Origin: Bubalus kerabau
Lineage: Eukaryota; Chordata; Mammalia; Artiodactyla; Bovidae
Assembly: GCF_029407905.1 (NCBI RefSeq)
Contig: NC_073627.1
Span: forward strand, 143,109,697-143,173,696
Direction of reading: 5' to 3'
Length of the DNA: 64,000 bases
Position numbers and translations under genes: made by a program. The notes under the pieces are model-generated. The model saw only the letters and a program-made list of their open reading frames with translations, had not been told where the DNA came from and did not search any database. Of the stretch, positions 46,424 through 58,679 are shown in pieces; positions within the stretch are counted from its first letter, which is position 1, and each line of letters begins with the position of its first letter.

Positions 46424-46690
46424 TACAGAGAAGGCAATGGCACCCCACTCCAGTACTCTTGCCTGGCAAATCCCATGGACGGAGGAGCCTGGTAGGCTGC
46501 AGTCCATGGGGTTGCTAAGAGTCAGACACGACTGAGTGACTTCACTTTCACTTTTCACTTTCATGCCTTGGAGAAGGAAATGGCAACCCACTCCAGTGTT
46601 CTTGCCTGGAGAATCCCAGGGACGGGGGAGCCTGGTGGGCTGCCGTCTATGGGGTCACACAGAGTCGGACACGACTGAAGCGACTTAGCA
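46424..46690 (+). repeat. Head-to-tail Bov-tA dimer
   Basis: Two consecutive headless Bov-tA units: the first starts at 'agaaggcaatggcaccccac', the second at about 46572 with 'agaaggaaatggcaacccac'. They are joined by a 'cttttcactttcatgcc' linker. A shared flank 'agagggaaa' (46414-46422; 46691-46699) marks a single insertion event. Confidence 0.85.
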
Positions 46691-47139
46691 GAGGGAAACA
46701 ATACTCCTCTGCAAAGCTAGATGATCGTGGAGTCCCTGCTAGAGGGGCTTCCCGGGCTCAGGGTGGGAGGGAGTCTTTCCCTGCCCACCTGTCACTCCCT
46801 GGCTGGTGCAGTAATGCTGAATGGATAACTCAAGGCTACCACCTCAATCCTGAGGCATCCACAGGTAGGGACCCTGAAACAACAAATAATCAACACTTAC
46901 TCAAAAAGCTCCCTAGAGCTCTGCAGCCTATCTCTCTGAGGAATGCCTTCTTTGCTCTGATTACATCTGAGCAGGCTTCATCTCTTCTAGACCATTCTGA
47001 CACACCTGTACAGCTTATATCCTTCCACACCACTGAGCATATCTATGTACCTTTAGGGTGGTACTTTTTAAACAGTAAAGTGCATATAAATCATCTGAGA
47101 ATATTGTTTAAATGTAGATTCTGATTCAGTAGGTCTGGA

Positions 47140-47345
47140 AAGTGAAAGTGTTGGAGTCTCAGTTGTGTCCAACTCTTTGCAATCCTATGGACTGTGGCCC
47201 ACCAGGCTCCTCTGTCCATGGGATTCTCCAGGCAAGAATACTGGAGTGGGTTGCTGTGCCCTCTTCCAGGGGATCTTCCCAACCCAGGGACCAAATCCAG
47301 GTCTCCAGCATTGCAGGCGGATTCTTTACCATTTGAGCTACCCAG
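47140..47345 (-). repeat. Bov-tA SINE (minus orientation)
   Basis: It reads 'gttggagtctcagttgtgtc' through 'gactgtggcccaccaggctc' to 'atttgagctacccaggaggg'. Confidence 0.88.
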
Positions 47346-48299
47346 GAGGGTCTCAGTAGGTCAGGAGTGGACATGAATATGAGTATCCACATTTCACAGA
47401 AGCTCCAAGGTGATACCAGTGTTCTTAGTCCAGGGTCCACACTTTGAAGAGCAGGCCAGCCCCTCTACACTGAGACCAGGCCCGGGCAGCCCCTTTGAGT
47501 GCTCTCTGCCCCAGCCTTAATCTGGTTAATTCTTAGTGTGAAGAGAGGATGATGATTTGCTGGGGAGGACATTAGGGACCTACAGCAGCAGAGGTGCTGC
47601 TGTTGGAGGCAGCTCTGATAAGACCTCTAGCTGGGGCCAGGCAGGGAGCTGCTCAGAACAGCTTAGCCCAGGTGTGGTTCTTTCGGAATTTATCAAATTT
47701 TTTAGCTACTATCTCTTGAACATCTGCTCTATGAATAGTTATGGTGCTAGGTGCTTTATGTGTGTTGTCTCATTTAATCCTCCTAAAAGACCAAGTAAGG
47801 TAAATATTCCCATTTCAGAAATGAAGAACCAGGTTGTATAACGCAATATGTTCAAAGTCACACTTAGAAGGTGGAAGCACTAGGATTGGAATCTAATTTG
47901 CTCATTTAAAAATATCCCAGCTCCTCCTCAGAGACATCAGATGAAGTCATGAGATTAACAATACATTAGAACTTAGCTGAAGGACTGTTGTCTTGTAAAG
48001 CAGGCACTTCAAAGGCTGGCACTAGTTTAATCACATCTGTAGTGCTCTGCACACTTTCAGAGCTCCTCTTGAGAAAATGGTATGCATGCTTTCTGATCAC
48101 CGGCCTCCTGCTCAATGAGTTCTCCATAGAAGAAAGTATTAGAGCCATGAAGCTGTCAATAACTCAAGATGGAGAGAGAGAGACTGGCAGGAAGCAGCAA
48201 GCAGGAAAAACCCCTGAGAGCTGAGAGTGCTGAACCCATGAGAGGAACACAGAGGGCAGTACAAGAAAGGGAGACAAAAAGGTCTCAGCTGCTCATTCA

Positions 48300-49640
48300 G
48301 TTCAGGTTCCGCAGTTTATATTACATTCTAGGCACTGTGCTGGGTGCTGCTGATACAAAGACGATGTGGCCTTTGCCCATGAAGAGCTCATAGGCCAGTA
48401 AGTAAGGTAAATGAATACGCAGTTAATTTTAATATTAATAATATGAGAAGGGCTAGAACAGAAAGAAGTTTGTGGTGAGTGTTTTAGGGACATAAGACAG
48501 AAGCATCTATCCCACTCCTGGGAATTAGGGAAGACTTCTTCAAAGAAAGCTGAGGCATGAAGGATGAGTAGGAGGTAGATGTGAACCAGATGAAGAAAGG
48601 AACAGGAAAGGAGGGGAGTGGGATGAATTAGGAGATTGGGATTGACATACATACACTACTATGTACAAATAACTAATAGATCACTAATGAGAACAGGAAA
48701 CTCTACTCAGTGCTCTGTGGTGACCTAAATGGGATGGAAATCCAAAAAAGGGGATATATGGACACACATGACTGATTTGCTTTGCTGTATAGCAGAAACT
48801 AATACAATATTGTAAACCAACAATATTCCAATAAAAATTAATTTAAAAAAGAAAGGAATAGATAACAAAAAAGAAAAGAAAGGAGTGGGAAGAAGACACG
48901 CATGACTATATGGCAGGCAGAAGGAACAGCTCAATCTTGCTGGGATATTACAAGTAGGGGTGAAGTGGGAGATGATGGGACTAGAATAGGACGAAAGCTT
49001 AAAATCATGAAGGGCTTTGTACGTCCTGTTCAGGGCTTTGGACTTTAACTGGAAATAATGGGGAGCAATTGAAAGACTTTAAGCCCATTGTCAGATTTAT
49101 AGAAGTAGATCACTCTGGGAGCGGTGTGGGAGAATAGGAAGGAATGCACAAACTAGAGGCAGGGCAGAGGCAGAGGCATTGCAAGAGGTGATAAAAGCTG
49201 GCAAAAGGCAGTCAGTGGGGTTGGAGCAAAGGGGATGCAGAAGAAAAACACGTCGAGGTCAAACTGTCAGGTCTCAGTGGCTGATTGCATCTGAGTTTGA
49301 GGGAAAGACCTTGGCTAGGATGACTCCCAAGTTTTTTTCTGATTCAGGTGCCTGAGTAAATTGTGCTACCACCAGATAACAGAGAAACAGAAATAAGAGT
49401 AAGTTTAATGATTTTGTTTTGTGCAGGGGTGTGTGTATGTGTGACTATAACTATGAAGGTGGGAAGAAAGAACTTGGCCAACACCAAAGCTAAAGGGGGT
49501 GGAGTAGAAGACTGACAGCTGTGGACAGACAGGGGACCACGGGGAGGCTGATGTCATGGGTGTCAGGGAAGGATGAGGTCTTGAGAAGGACAATGAAACT
49601 AGGGGATGGTTAAGACTGGGGGAAAGAGCCAACAGAGAAG
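48300..49640 (+). repeat. Long ancient interspersed repeat, same type as at 38.2 kb
   Basis: It opens with a MIR/LTR-like 'aggcactgtgctgggtgctg', then 'gaagactt cttcaaagaa', 'catgaagggctttgtacgtc', 'tttatagaagtagatcactc' and 'gactcccaagtttttttctg'. The ordering resembles the copy near 38.2-39.65 kb. The family is not named. Confidence 0.4.
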
Positions 49641-50282
49641 GGTGAGCTATTCAAGGACATCCAGAAAAAGAACTTAAGACATAGTGCTTTTTCTCTGGTT
49701 TGCTGACACTTTGGCAAAAACTTAACTTTGTTCTCAACAATTATGGGTCTGATCTTTGGGAAGCTTGAGACTCCCCACAGAGAGAAACCCTTCAGTAGAG
49801 AAGTCCAGCCATGGTCCGGAGATCAGGGCAGATTTGCTGTTTCTTGGAAGTGTGGGCAAGAGTGAGCTGAAGGCAAGGTGTTCTGACTGGGGTCTGACCA
49901 ACCTCAAAATAACAGCAAGCAGAGGGGTGTGTAGTTGCCCCAAGTCCTGGGATGCCCCACCATGGGATGGCAAAAACAGCAAAGATCCTTGGGTTCCTAG
50001 TCCTTTGGCAGGAAGCCTGCACAGACATAAGAGCAGCCTATCTGGGGCAGAGGGATTCAAGGGGCACAGCTTGCATTGAGATTTTTCTAGAACCTGAATA
50101 CCTGCTCCATCAACTATGAACATCCAGCAGAAGCTCAGTCTCAGAACCTATACTCTGAGTGACCATGATTATTTAGTGATCAGGATTTCATACTCTGAAT
50201 ACCTTCAATAATACATTTCGGAAAAAGTAAGGTAAAACTAAAGAACTGCTTGACTTTATTTTTTTAATAGTTTTATTTCTAA

Positions 50283-50480
50283 CATGAGGTCGCAAGGAGT
50301 CGGACACGACTGAGCGACTGAACTGAACTGAACTGAACTGATGTTGCTGCTGCTGCTGCTAAGTCACTTCAGTCATGTCCGACTCTGTGCGATCCCATAG
50401 ACAGCAGCCCACCAGGCTCCTCCGTCCATGGGATTTTCCAGGCAAGAGTACTGGAGTGGGGTGCCATTGCCTTCTCTGCT
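50283..50480 (-). repeat. BovB tail joined to Bov-tA SINE
   Basis: A BovB-type 3' tail (50283-50341, with a TGAAC pentamer expansion) abuts a CTG run and a reverse-complement Bov-tA (50345-50480, 'cacttcagtcatgtccgact' to 'ggagtggggtgccattgcct'). Confidence 0.8.
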
Positions 50481-50499
50481 AACATACTATAGCTTCTTT

Positions 50500-50637
50500 T
50501 TATTTCTTAAAAAAAAATTTTTTTTTTTTTTGTCGCACTATGTGGCTTGCAGGATTTTAGTTCCCCAATAAGGGATTGAATCCAGGTCATGGCAGTGAAA
50601 GCACCCAGTCCCAACCACTGGACCACCAGGGAACTCC
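50500..50637 (-). repeat. CHR-type SINE (minus orientation)
   Basis: A T-rich run leads into 'gtggcttgcaggattttagt' and ends 'aaccactggaccaccaggga'. Confidence 0.82.
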
Positions 50638-50669
50638 TTGACTTATTAATAATTGCTAATCAGACACCC

Positions 50670-51455
50670 TTCTTATGCAGATGACATCACCCTTATGGCA
50701 GAAAGCAAAGAAGAACTAAAGAGCCTCTTGATGAAAGTGAAAGAGGAGAGTGAAAAAGTTGGCTTAAAGCTCAACATTCAGAAAACTAAGAAAATGGCAT
50801 CCATCCCCACTTCATGACAAACAGATGGGGAAACAATGGAAACAGTGACAGACTTTATTTTCTTGAGCTCCAGAATCACTGCAGATGGTGACTGCAGTCA
50901 TGAAATTAAAAGACACTTGCTCCTTGGAAGAAAAGCTATGACAAACCTAGACAGTATATTAAAAAGCAGAAACATTACTTTGCCTACAAAGGTCCGTCTA
51001 ATCAGTTATGATTTTTCTAGTAGTCATGGGTAGATGTGAGAGTTGGACCATAAAGAAGGCTGAACACTGAAGAATTGATGCTTTTGAACTGTGGTGTTGG
51101 AGAAGACGCTTGAGATCTCGTCCCTTGACTGCAAGGAGATCAAACCAGTCAATCCTAAAGGAAATCAATCCTGAATATTTATTAGAAGGATGGAGCTGAA
51201 ACCGAAGCTCCAATACTTTGACCACCTGATGCAAACAGCTGACTCTAGCAAAGACCCTAATGCTGGGAAAGATTGAAGGCAGGAGGAGAAGGGGATGACA
51301 GAGGATGAGATGGTTGGATGGCATCACCAACTCAATGGACAGGAGTTTAGGCAAGCTCCGGGAGATGGTGAAGGACAGGGAAGCCGGGAGTGCTGCCGTC
51401 CATGGGGTTGCAAAGAGTTGGACACGACTGAGCCACTGAACTGAACTGAACTGTG
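50670..51455 (+). mobile_element. BovB LINE 3' fragment
   Basis: The plus strand encodes a BovB reverse-transcriptase C-terminal remnant (SKEELKSLLMKVKEESEKVG, then NLDSILKSRNITLPTKVRL), broken by stops and shifts. It continues into the BovB 3' UTR and the 'gactgagccactgaactgaa' tail. It is 5' truncated at the active-site region and dead. Confidence 0.9.
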
Positions 51456-52034
51456 AGAAAAGTTAGGGCATAGTACAGAGTGGATGTAATAGACCCTACT
51501 TTCTGTGTCTCCTGCAACCAAATGCCAGAACCTGTGAGAGTGCCCAGGGCACTGAAGTATAGGAAAGCCATGCTTGTGCTAGGGCAGAGGACTGGCAAAT
51601 CCAATGAAGTTGGACTGACTTCTCCCTGAACCTTGACTTTGGGGGCCTACTGTATTTTGAAAAAAGAAAAAAAAAAAGTTTGGAAAATGAAGACACTGTG
51701 TTTGGCTATTTACAAAAATAGATCTGTGAATGCTGCTAGAGTTGAAGGAATGTTTTATGCTATTTGATACATTTGAAACAACCCAACAAGCTGAAAATTT
51801 TTGCTGTGAAAGGAATGCTTGTTCTGTAGGGCTAAATTTTGGTTACAATAATAAAGGAAGCTCCAAATGTTCCTATATTCCCTGTCAGGGGAATAATGCT
51901 TTTTTCTTCACTCTACAACTTTATAGCAGTCAGAAAGTTAGTTACAAAGTTAGTCTCATCTCCGCTTCTAAGCAGCCCAGAATAACCATTTTTCAGGAGT
52001 ATTTTGGCTTCCCTGTGTGCCATGTCTGTGTCCT

Positions 52035-52242
52035 AAGTTGTTTCAGTCTCCTCTGACTATTTGCAACCCCCTGACTGTGGCCCACCAGGCTCCTGTGTCC
52101 ATGGGATTATCCAGGCAAGAATACTGGAGGGGTTGCCATGCCCTCCTCCAGGGGATCTTCCTGACCCAGGGATAGAACCCATATCTCTTACATCTCCTGC
52201 ACTGACAGGCAGGTTCTTTACCACTAGTGCTACCTGGGAAGT
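52035..52242 (-). repeat. Bov-tA SINE (minus orientation)
   Basis: It reads 'tcctaagttgtttcagtctc' through 'gactgtggcccaccaggctc' to 'gtgctacctgggaagtcc'. It lies directly beside a second copy. Confidence 0.85.
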
Positions 52243-52261
52243 CCTTTGGCTTCTATGGTGG

Positions 52262-52450
52262 TGGTGGTTTAGTCACTAAGTCGTGTCCCCATGGACTGTA
52301 GCCTGCCAGGCTCCTCTGTCCATAGAATTTCCCAGGCAAGGATACTGGAGTGGGTTGTCATTTCCTTCTCCAGGGAATCTTCCCAACAGAGGGATCAAAC
52401 CTGGGTCTCCTGCATTGCAGGCCTATTCTTTACCAACTGAGCTACCAGGG
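52262..52450 (-). repeat. Bov-tA SINE (minus orientation)
   Basis: 'tagtcactaagtcgtgtccc' through 'tagcctgccaggctcctctg' to 'actgagctaccagggcttc'; a second Bov-tA 20 bases after the first. Confidence 0.87.
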
Positions 52451-53540
52451 CTTCTATATGGACACATAATTTCACAGGCAGTAGGAATCTGCCTTGTCAT
52501 ATTATGGCCTCTACTCTTTCCCCTACTCCCTTCTATCTTTCACTCCAGTGAAAACCAAAGCATTGGCTCCCTGGTGATTTTATCCTATTGCGATGTTTAA
52601 GAGAGTAATTCTCCACTCCTTGTTACATGTAGCTGGGACTAGGACAAGTTCTTTCTGTATAGGTAGAAAAACTGATGGTCTGTGGGAAGAATTGGAAACT
52701 CCTGGGTGGCAGAGTACAGTCGACCCTGGACTGCTCTGGATTCTGAGATAATTTTGCCACCCACCCACCTCTGGCCCAGTTCCAGCCGGCTGCAAATTGT
52801 CTGGATTGAGCTGCTTCGACTCACTGATGTTATCGGCCTCACAGTGCCTGGAGCACACAGATAGGAACAGGCAATGGCGCCGTCTCACCGGACGTAGTAA
52901 TGTAATTTAGTTTCTGAAATCCAAGTATAAAATCTTGGAAGATGACTTTTTTTTAAATCTCCGTCCTCAGGAGGGGGGTGATGGTGTGGAATTCCCAGCA
53001 GAACCATCTAAATAGGGAAATGGCTTCTGTCATATAGTAATAAATAGTTCAAAGCCATGCAGAAACACACAGAGAGGATTTGTACGGAAAGTAGGTGTCG
53101 AGTTGTTCTTGCTTCCTCTCTCCCACCTCTTCTGGGCTGTGAGGATCACTCTATTTGTGTGAATCCCAGGCGAGAGCCTCTCCTGAGTGTTCTTGTGAGT
53201 GTGCCCTGAGCTAGGGAGATGGAACCAGCCTCTCGTGGGGGCATGCCATAGCAGTTTGAGTGGATCTCAACTACCCTTCCCTGCTTTTTCGGAAAGGAGT
53301 TATTCAGACCAGGATGAAGGCAAAGAAGCAGTTACTTGCCTTCCCTTCTGTTTCCCCAACCTCATCTCAGGCACTTTTCCCCAGGCTTACTACGCTTTGC
53401 ATCACGGGTCTTCTTGGTTTCTTATGGAGCTCCAAGATCCCCTCCCCCCACCTCATCCCACCCTGCTCCTGCTCCCCTTCTGGCTAGATCTTGTCCTTCA
53501 TGGCTCAGCTGACACATCACCCCTTAAAAGTAGCTCCCTG

Positions 53541-53855
53541 GGACTTCCTTGGTGGTCCAGTGGTTAAGAATCTCCCTGCCAATGCAGGGGACACAGGTTT
53601 GATCCCTGGTCTGGGAAGATCCCACAAGCCGTGGAGCAATTAAGCCTGTGCGCAACAACTATCGAGGCTGTGCTCTAAAGCCTGGGACCTGCAGTTACTG
53701 AAGGCTGAATGCCCTAGAGCCTGCCTCCACAAGAGAAGCCACTGCAGTGAGAAGCCCAGACACTGCAACTAGAGAGGAGCCCCCACTTGCTGCAACTAGA
53801 GAAAGCTCATGCATAGCAAGGAAGACCCAGTGCAACTAAAAATAATTTTTTTTAT
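53541..53855 (+). repeat. CHR-type SINE (plus orientation)
   Basis: It starts with the tRNA-derived head 'gggacttccttggtggtcca', continues through 'gatccctggtctgggaagat' and 'agagaagccactgcagtgag', and ends in 'gcaactaaaaataatttttt'. It is the only CHR copy in this orientation in the window. Confidence 0.9.
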
Positions 53856-56800
53856 TTTTTCCATGAACACCAGGTTCCCTGGTGTTCCCTACATTGGGTC
53901 CCTCTACAACATACTCTCCTAGTCCCTCCCCTCATACATTTCTTTCATGCAGTTGTCAGATTTTACTCTAATGATTATTTGTATAATTTATTTGCTTAAC
54001 AAATATTCAGGAAAGCAGGGACCATGCCAGCCTCCACCACGTCCTCCCAGTGCCTAGCACGCAGAAGGAACAGACATAATCTGATGGCAGACAAACAGGT
54101 TGCCTCTATTTGGTTTGAAGCTGCAGCAAGGATATTTCTGTAACAGAAAGGTGGCAAAGGGCTGGTGGCCTGCCAGGTGGTGCCAGGGCCTTGTCTAATA
54201 GTGCCCCAGACAGAGGAGGCATTCTGTGCTTTTTGTAGGACCACTTCATCTATGTAGGTGAAAGACTGCCCTTCAGGAAGTTATTTTGGAGAACAGCCAA
54301 AGTAGGAATCCCCCAAACCTTCACTCACTTGCTCACTTGAAGGCTTGACCTTGTTAAAAACTCACTTAAGGTTCATGGTCGAAGCAGCAGCTCAACTCTC
54401 AGTCACCTTCTCATGGAGACTGATCACTCCTAGCTGAACAGACACAGCTTTCTACATGACTCAAAGGCCAGGCTCAGATTCTGCTTGCAGACAAGCACAC
54501 CTGTCACCATATGAGTAAGGCCCAACTCTGACTGTCAAGTGTCAGAGGAGTGGGAGGGAGCCCGCCTGGCATCCTAACCACCAGAAAGCCCTTTGGAGGG
54601 AGGTGGGGGGCGCTGCTCTGCTCCTCCGTCTGTTCAGAGTGCTTTCTGACAACCTGGGGCTTGCAGTCACGTGTACCAGGCATGAACCACCCAAGGCAGG
54701 GGAGCTCTTGGGAGTCAGACATAAGGGCAAGGAGATGGCAAAGAAAAACATGAGAAATCTCCCTGAACATAAACACAGCCTCTGGCTGCAGAGTGGGGCC
54801 TGTGGATTGCACTGACTTTGAGAGTCTAGACAGGTCTGTTTTTATTCAGGCCCTGAGATTCTAGGAAGAGCCTCCAGGGCAGAGAGTAAATGAGTTGTCC
54901 CAGGTCGATGCCAGATGGCAGCCCTGGGATCAGAATTCATGAGCCCTTCTTTCCAGCCAGCTGCTCCCTCCCCTGAGTCCTGAACTGTTTCTTCTTCTGA
55001 ATACTCAGGATTGCATTCAATTTAGTAAGGTTTGTGGTCACATAATCACTGCTCCTAAGGAAAACAAGGACTATAGAGCGTCAAATGTAAGGAAGGCAAA
55101 CATGGGGCGCCTTTGCCCCCGAGAGAACAGCCGAAAGCAAGCCCTGGCTGAGGTTAGGCCTGTTCTACTTGAACAAAACCCAACACAAATAACTCTCTTG
55201 GGATCTGGCAGAGTCCTCGTCTGCTCTCATTTCTTCTCCCGGCTTCCTTGTGTGTCAAAGGCCTGTGTTTAGCTCCATAGTAAGGGTCTCTCCTGGAAGC
55301 AGAATACATGGTTTCCCGGGACAAGAGAGGGGCCAGGCTCGGGGACGGTCTGGATCCGGATCCTCTTTTTATCCATAAATCAGTTGCTTCATTGTTAATG
55401 TTCCCATCTCCAGGAGGACTAGCCCTAGTCCTTCCAGCCCAAACTCTGCCAGGTCCACCCAGGCCTCAGTGAACACTGGATGTTGCTTCCCCGTCCCGGC
55501 CTCTCCCTGGTCCATTATGACTACCTAGTGCTAAGAGAGGGAGCCTGGAGCTCCCTGCAGTTCTCCAGTGGTTTCACTATTGCTATAGTACCTGCTTCCG
55601 TGACCAGCAAGTTCTCTGAGGATAAGGCGTGTAATGGTCTTTGGGCTCAGACACTGCCTTCAGTCAGGGACCCAGGAGCCTTTGAGATATAGAGGGAGCA
55701 ATGGAGTAGAGCCTTGCACAAGGCCCAGAGCAGGTCTGGTGGAAGGGTTTGGATCCCGAGTGTTTTCACTCAGGCTCAGTGCAGGCAGACTGACTTTCCC
55801 TCCTGACCCGCCCAGGCAATTAAAGAGCACAGTAACCTCATTTGCCGGTATCTGATTCATTTACCCATAGAAGAGGTCTGGAGGTAGAGGAGGAATTTCA
55901 ACTAGGAAGTCCAGCCCCTAGTAGATGATTATGATTTCTCTGCCCTTCCAGACACCTCACACACGTCCCTCCTTTAAATGACTTGAGGCATAAGGGAGGA
56001 GACCTTCCTATAGGGCTGATTTAACTCTCCTTTACCTAGAAGCCATGTGTGTGTCTAGAGTTGGGGTGACAGGCTGTTTTGTTTCTGCTTCTACTTGCTA
56101 CACCTGCCTCCCTCCACCTTATGTCAATGCCCTTCCCCTAAAAAAGATGTCTTTAAATCCAGTGTCTTCCCACTGCCAGGGTGAAGATGCAGTGAGAGCT
56201 CATGAAAGGTTCCAGCTTCAGACCTTGAAACCTGCTCAGTGCTTCCCCTGTTTCCCCTGCCGCATACCCTCTTACTCTCAGACTGAAGAGGGGAGCACAG
56301 GACTATTAGAGACAAAGGCTCTTTTAACATTTCTTGTTCTACTAGACTCTTACCACTCCCACACCCCCACTCACTCAGTGTCCTACAGCCCAGAGGTAAC
56401 AGGGTAATATATCCTGATCAAGGACAGCTCAGGATATGACATGCTTGTCTTGAAGGCTAATGTCACTTTCACAGTGATGGAGACCTCAACAGAGAGCTCA
56501 GTCTGGCTAGATGTGTATTGGTGTGATGTGGGGTGGGGCAGGGTCTGGAGGAATTAAGGGGGAGTCCCTGGATCCATAGGACTAATATTGGAAAGAGAAG
56601 AGGCCAGACCCCTTTCACAGCTAGAGACATGTGCAGGAAAGCTGCTCAGCACCAAATAAGTAAGTGCCTGAAGGACTCAGGCACCTAGACTTTTCAGACC
56701 TGGCAGGGACCAGGCTCTTTTAGGAGCTGTCCAGGGTGCTGAACTGCCTTCACCTGAAGACCTTGGTAACTTTGAACAAGAGCCCTGCCTGTCAGTTAAT

Positions 56801-57481
56801 GCAAACCTTAAATGCCTCTGGCTGCTCTCTGCTTATCCCAGATACCAACTGCCTGCTTGGATCCATGGCCCACACAGCCTGAAGTAGTTCCAGCATGACT
56901 CTAATCACTCTGTATGGCTGCAGACTGGGCTTCACGCCAGCAGCCTGACTCCCTGGCCAGCTTTGCAACAAGGGGTGAGTTTGAGGATACTGGTGTGTGT
57001 GTGAGAAAATATCTCCCAGTCCCTGCGGAAGCTCAGGACCAAATGAGCCTGGCTCAGAGACAAGGTGGCCAGAGGGAAGGGAGAAAGTTCTCCACATGAC
57101 ACATCCCTAGACAGCTTGGCAGCTCCTCCCTCCACCTCAGCGGCTGCTGCACACACATGCTGACACACACACGCATATACACAAATGCCAGATTCTCTGT
57201 ACTGTCACTGCAGAGCCTGTATGCTGCAGCAAAGGTAGTCTCCTTTGTCTGCGCTTGAGCAGAGTGCACCTGCTTTGTTCCCATCCTGGACGTTACAGAA
57301 ATTTGGCAAAGAACATCAAAAGTTAAATAAATAAAGTCTTTCTTTTTGTGAATTCAAGAGGAATTTGTAGTCATTGTACAAAGTCCAGATAAGCAGAAAA
57401 GAAGAAGAAAAAAAAATCACCCTTAATCCAATCATCTGGAGCTATACCCAATGTAAACCTCCTGGCACACAGCCTGGATCC

Positions 57482-57483
<2 letters not shown>

Positions 57484-57517
<34 letters not shown>

Positions 57518-57518
57518 A
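57484..57518. repeat. (GT)n microsatellite
   Basis: An uninterrupted GT run of about 16 units is followed by an interrupted 'catgtatgtgtgcac' tail. It is a likely length polymorphism. Confidence 0.95.
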
Positions 57519-57539
57519 TGTATGTGTGCACACCCATGT

Positions 57540-57780
57540 GAGTGTCAGTAAGAGGCAGTAGAGTGCAGTAGTTAAAAGCATGAGTAATCCCTAGCTCTGC
57601 CATTTACTTATCTGTGTGGTCTTAATCAAATTTCTTATATCTCTGGGTCTGTTTTTCATCTTCAACATGGGGAAAGTAATAGTACCCATCTCACAGGGTT
57701 GTTGGAAGAATTAAATGGGATAAAGTGCTTAGCACAGGCCCTGACATATGGTAAGCAGTCAATAAAGGGTAGCTTTTATC
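57540..57780 (+). repeat. MIR SINE
   Basis: 'gcagtagttaaaagcatgag' through 'ctgccatttacttatctgtg', 'atctcacagggttgttggaa' and 'cataagcagtcaataaa'-like text. It is followed by a short 'catacatacata' repeat. Confidence 0.75.
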
Positions 57781-58679
57781 ATACATACATACATACACCC
57801 TCATAGAAATCATTCTGTAATACTATTTAATGCCCAGTTTTAAAACATAGATTCTTTTCCATCTCAGATAAAAGCCAAAGAGAAGATGAGTAAGTTCAGT
57901 TTTCTTCATTTCCTGCCTGGCCCAACTTTCTAGGCCCCCGTAGGGATAAGCTCGGTCCTGGGAAAGAGAATGGCCTTCAAGTTCAGGGAGGTAAATAGTA
58001 GTCCTTGATCCAGGCCATCTAGCTTTCAGCCTGAGTCCTGCAGCCAGGAGATAGCAGGGGCTTCCTGCCATCAGAGGTCAAGGTCCTCTCCTCTTATTGA
58101 GCTTTAGGCCACAGCTTGCTGGCCCACTTGCTCTGGCCAGCACTTTCTACCTCTCTGCCCTGGAGTGTCCCACTCTCCTCTAGGGGCTCCTTCCTCTTGG
58201 CACCTACACAAGACTATTTGCCCAGTTGAGCCTGCTCCCTTGATGCCTGAGTCCTGGCTGAGTTCCCCCCACCTCTCCTGTTCTGATACTGACTTCCCAG
58301 TTAAAATCCAATCATCTTTTCTCAGGTGATCTTGGGCAGTGCTGACCAGATCTTTCTAGACATTCTGTTTTCTCTTGGTTTGTATAAAAACATTCTATCC
58401 CTATTTGTTTTGACCATCCTTCCCGTGGCTCCTCCTCTCATGCTCCAGATATAGATGACTTTCTCAGTAAGGCCACTGTCTCTTTCCACATGGCCTCTCC
58501 TGGCATGTGGAAATACAATAGTAACATAAACTTATTATTTCAAGCAATCTCTCTATGGGTTTTACTCTCAAATTTATATCTCTGATTGCTCTCTTAAGTT
58601 CCAGACCCACATTTCCAACTGCCTACTAGATTCACTGATGTCATGACCCTCTCCCCAGGCTAGTTCTTGCTTTTAACTA

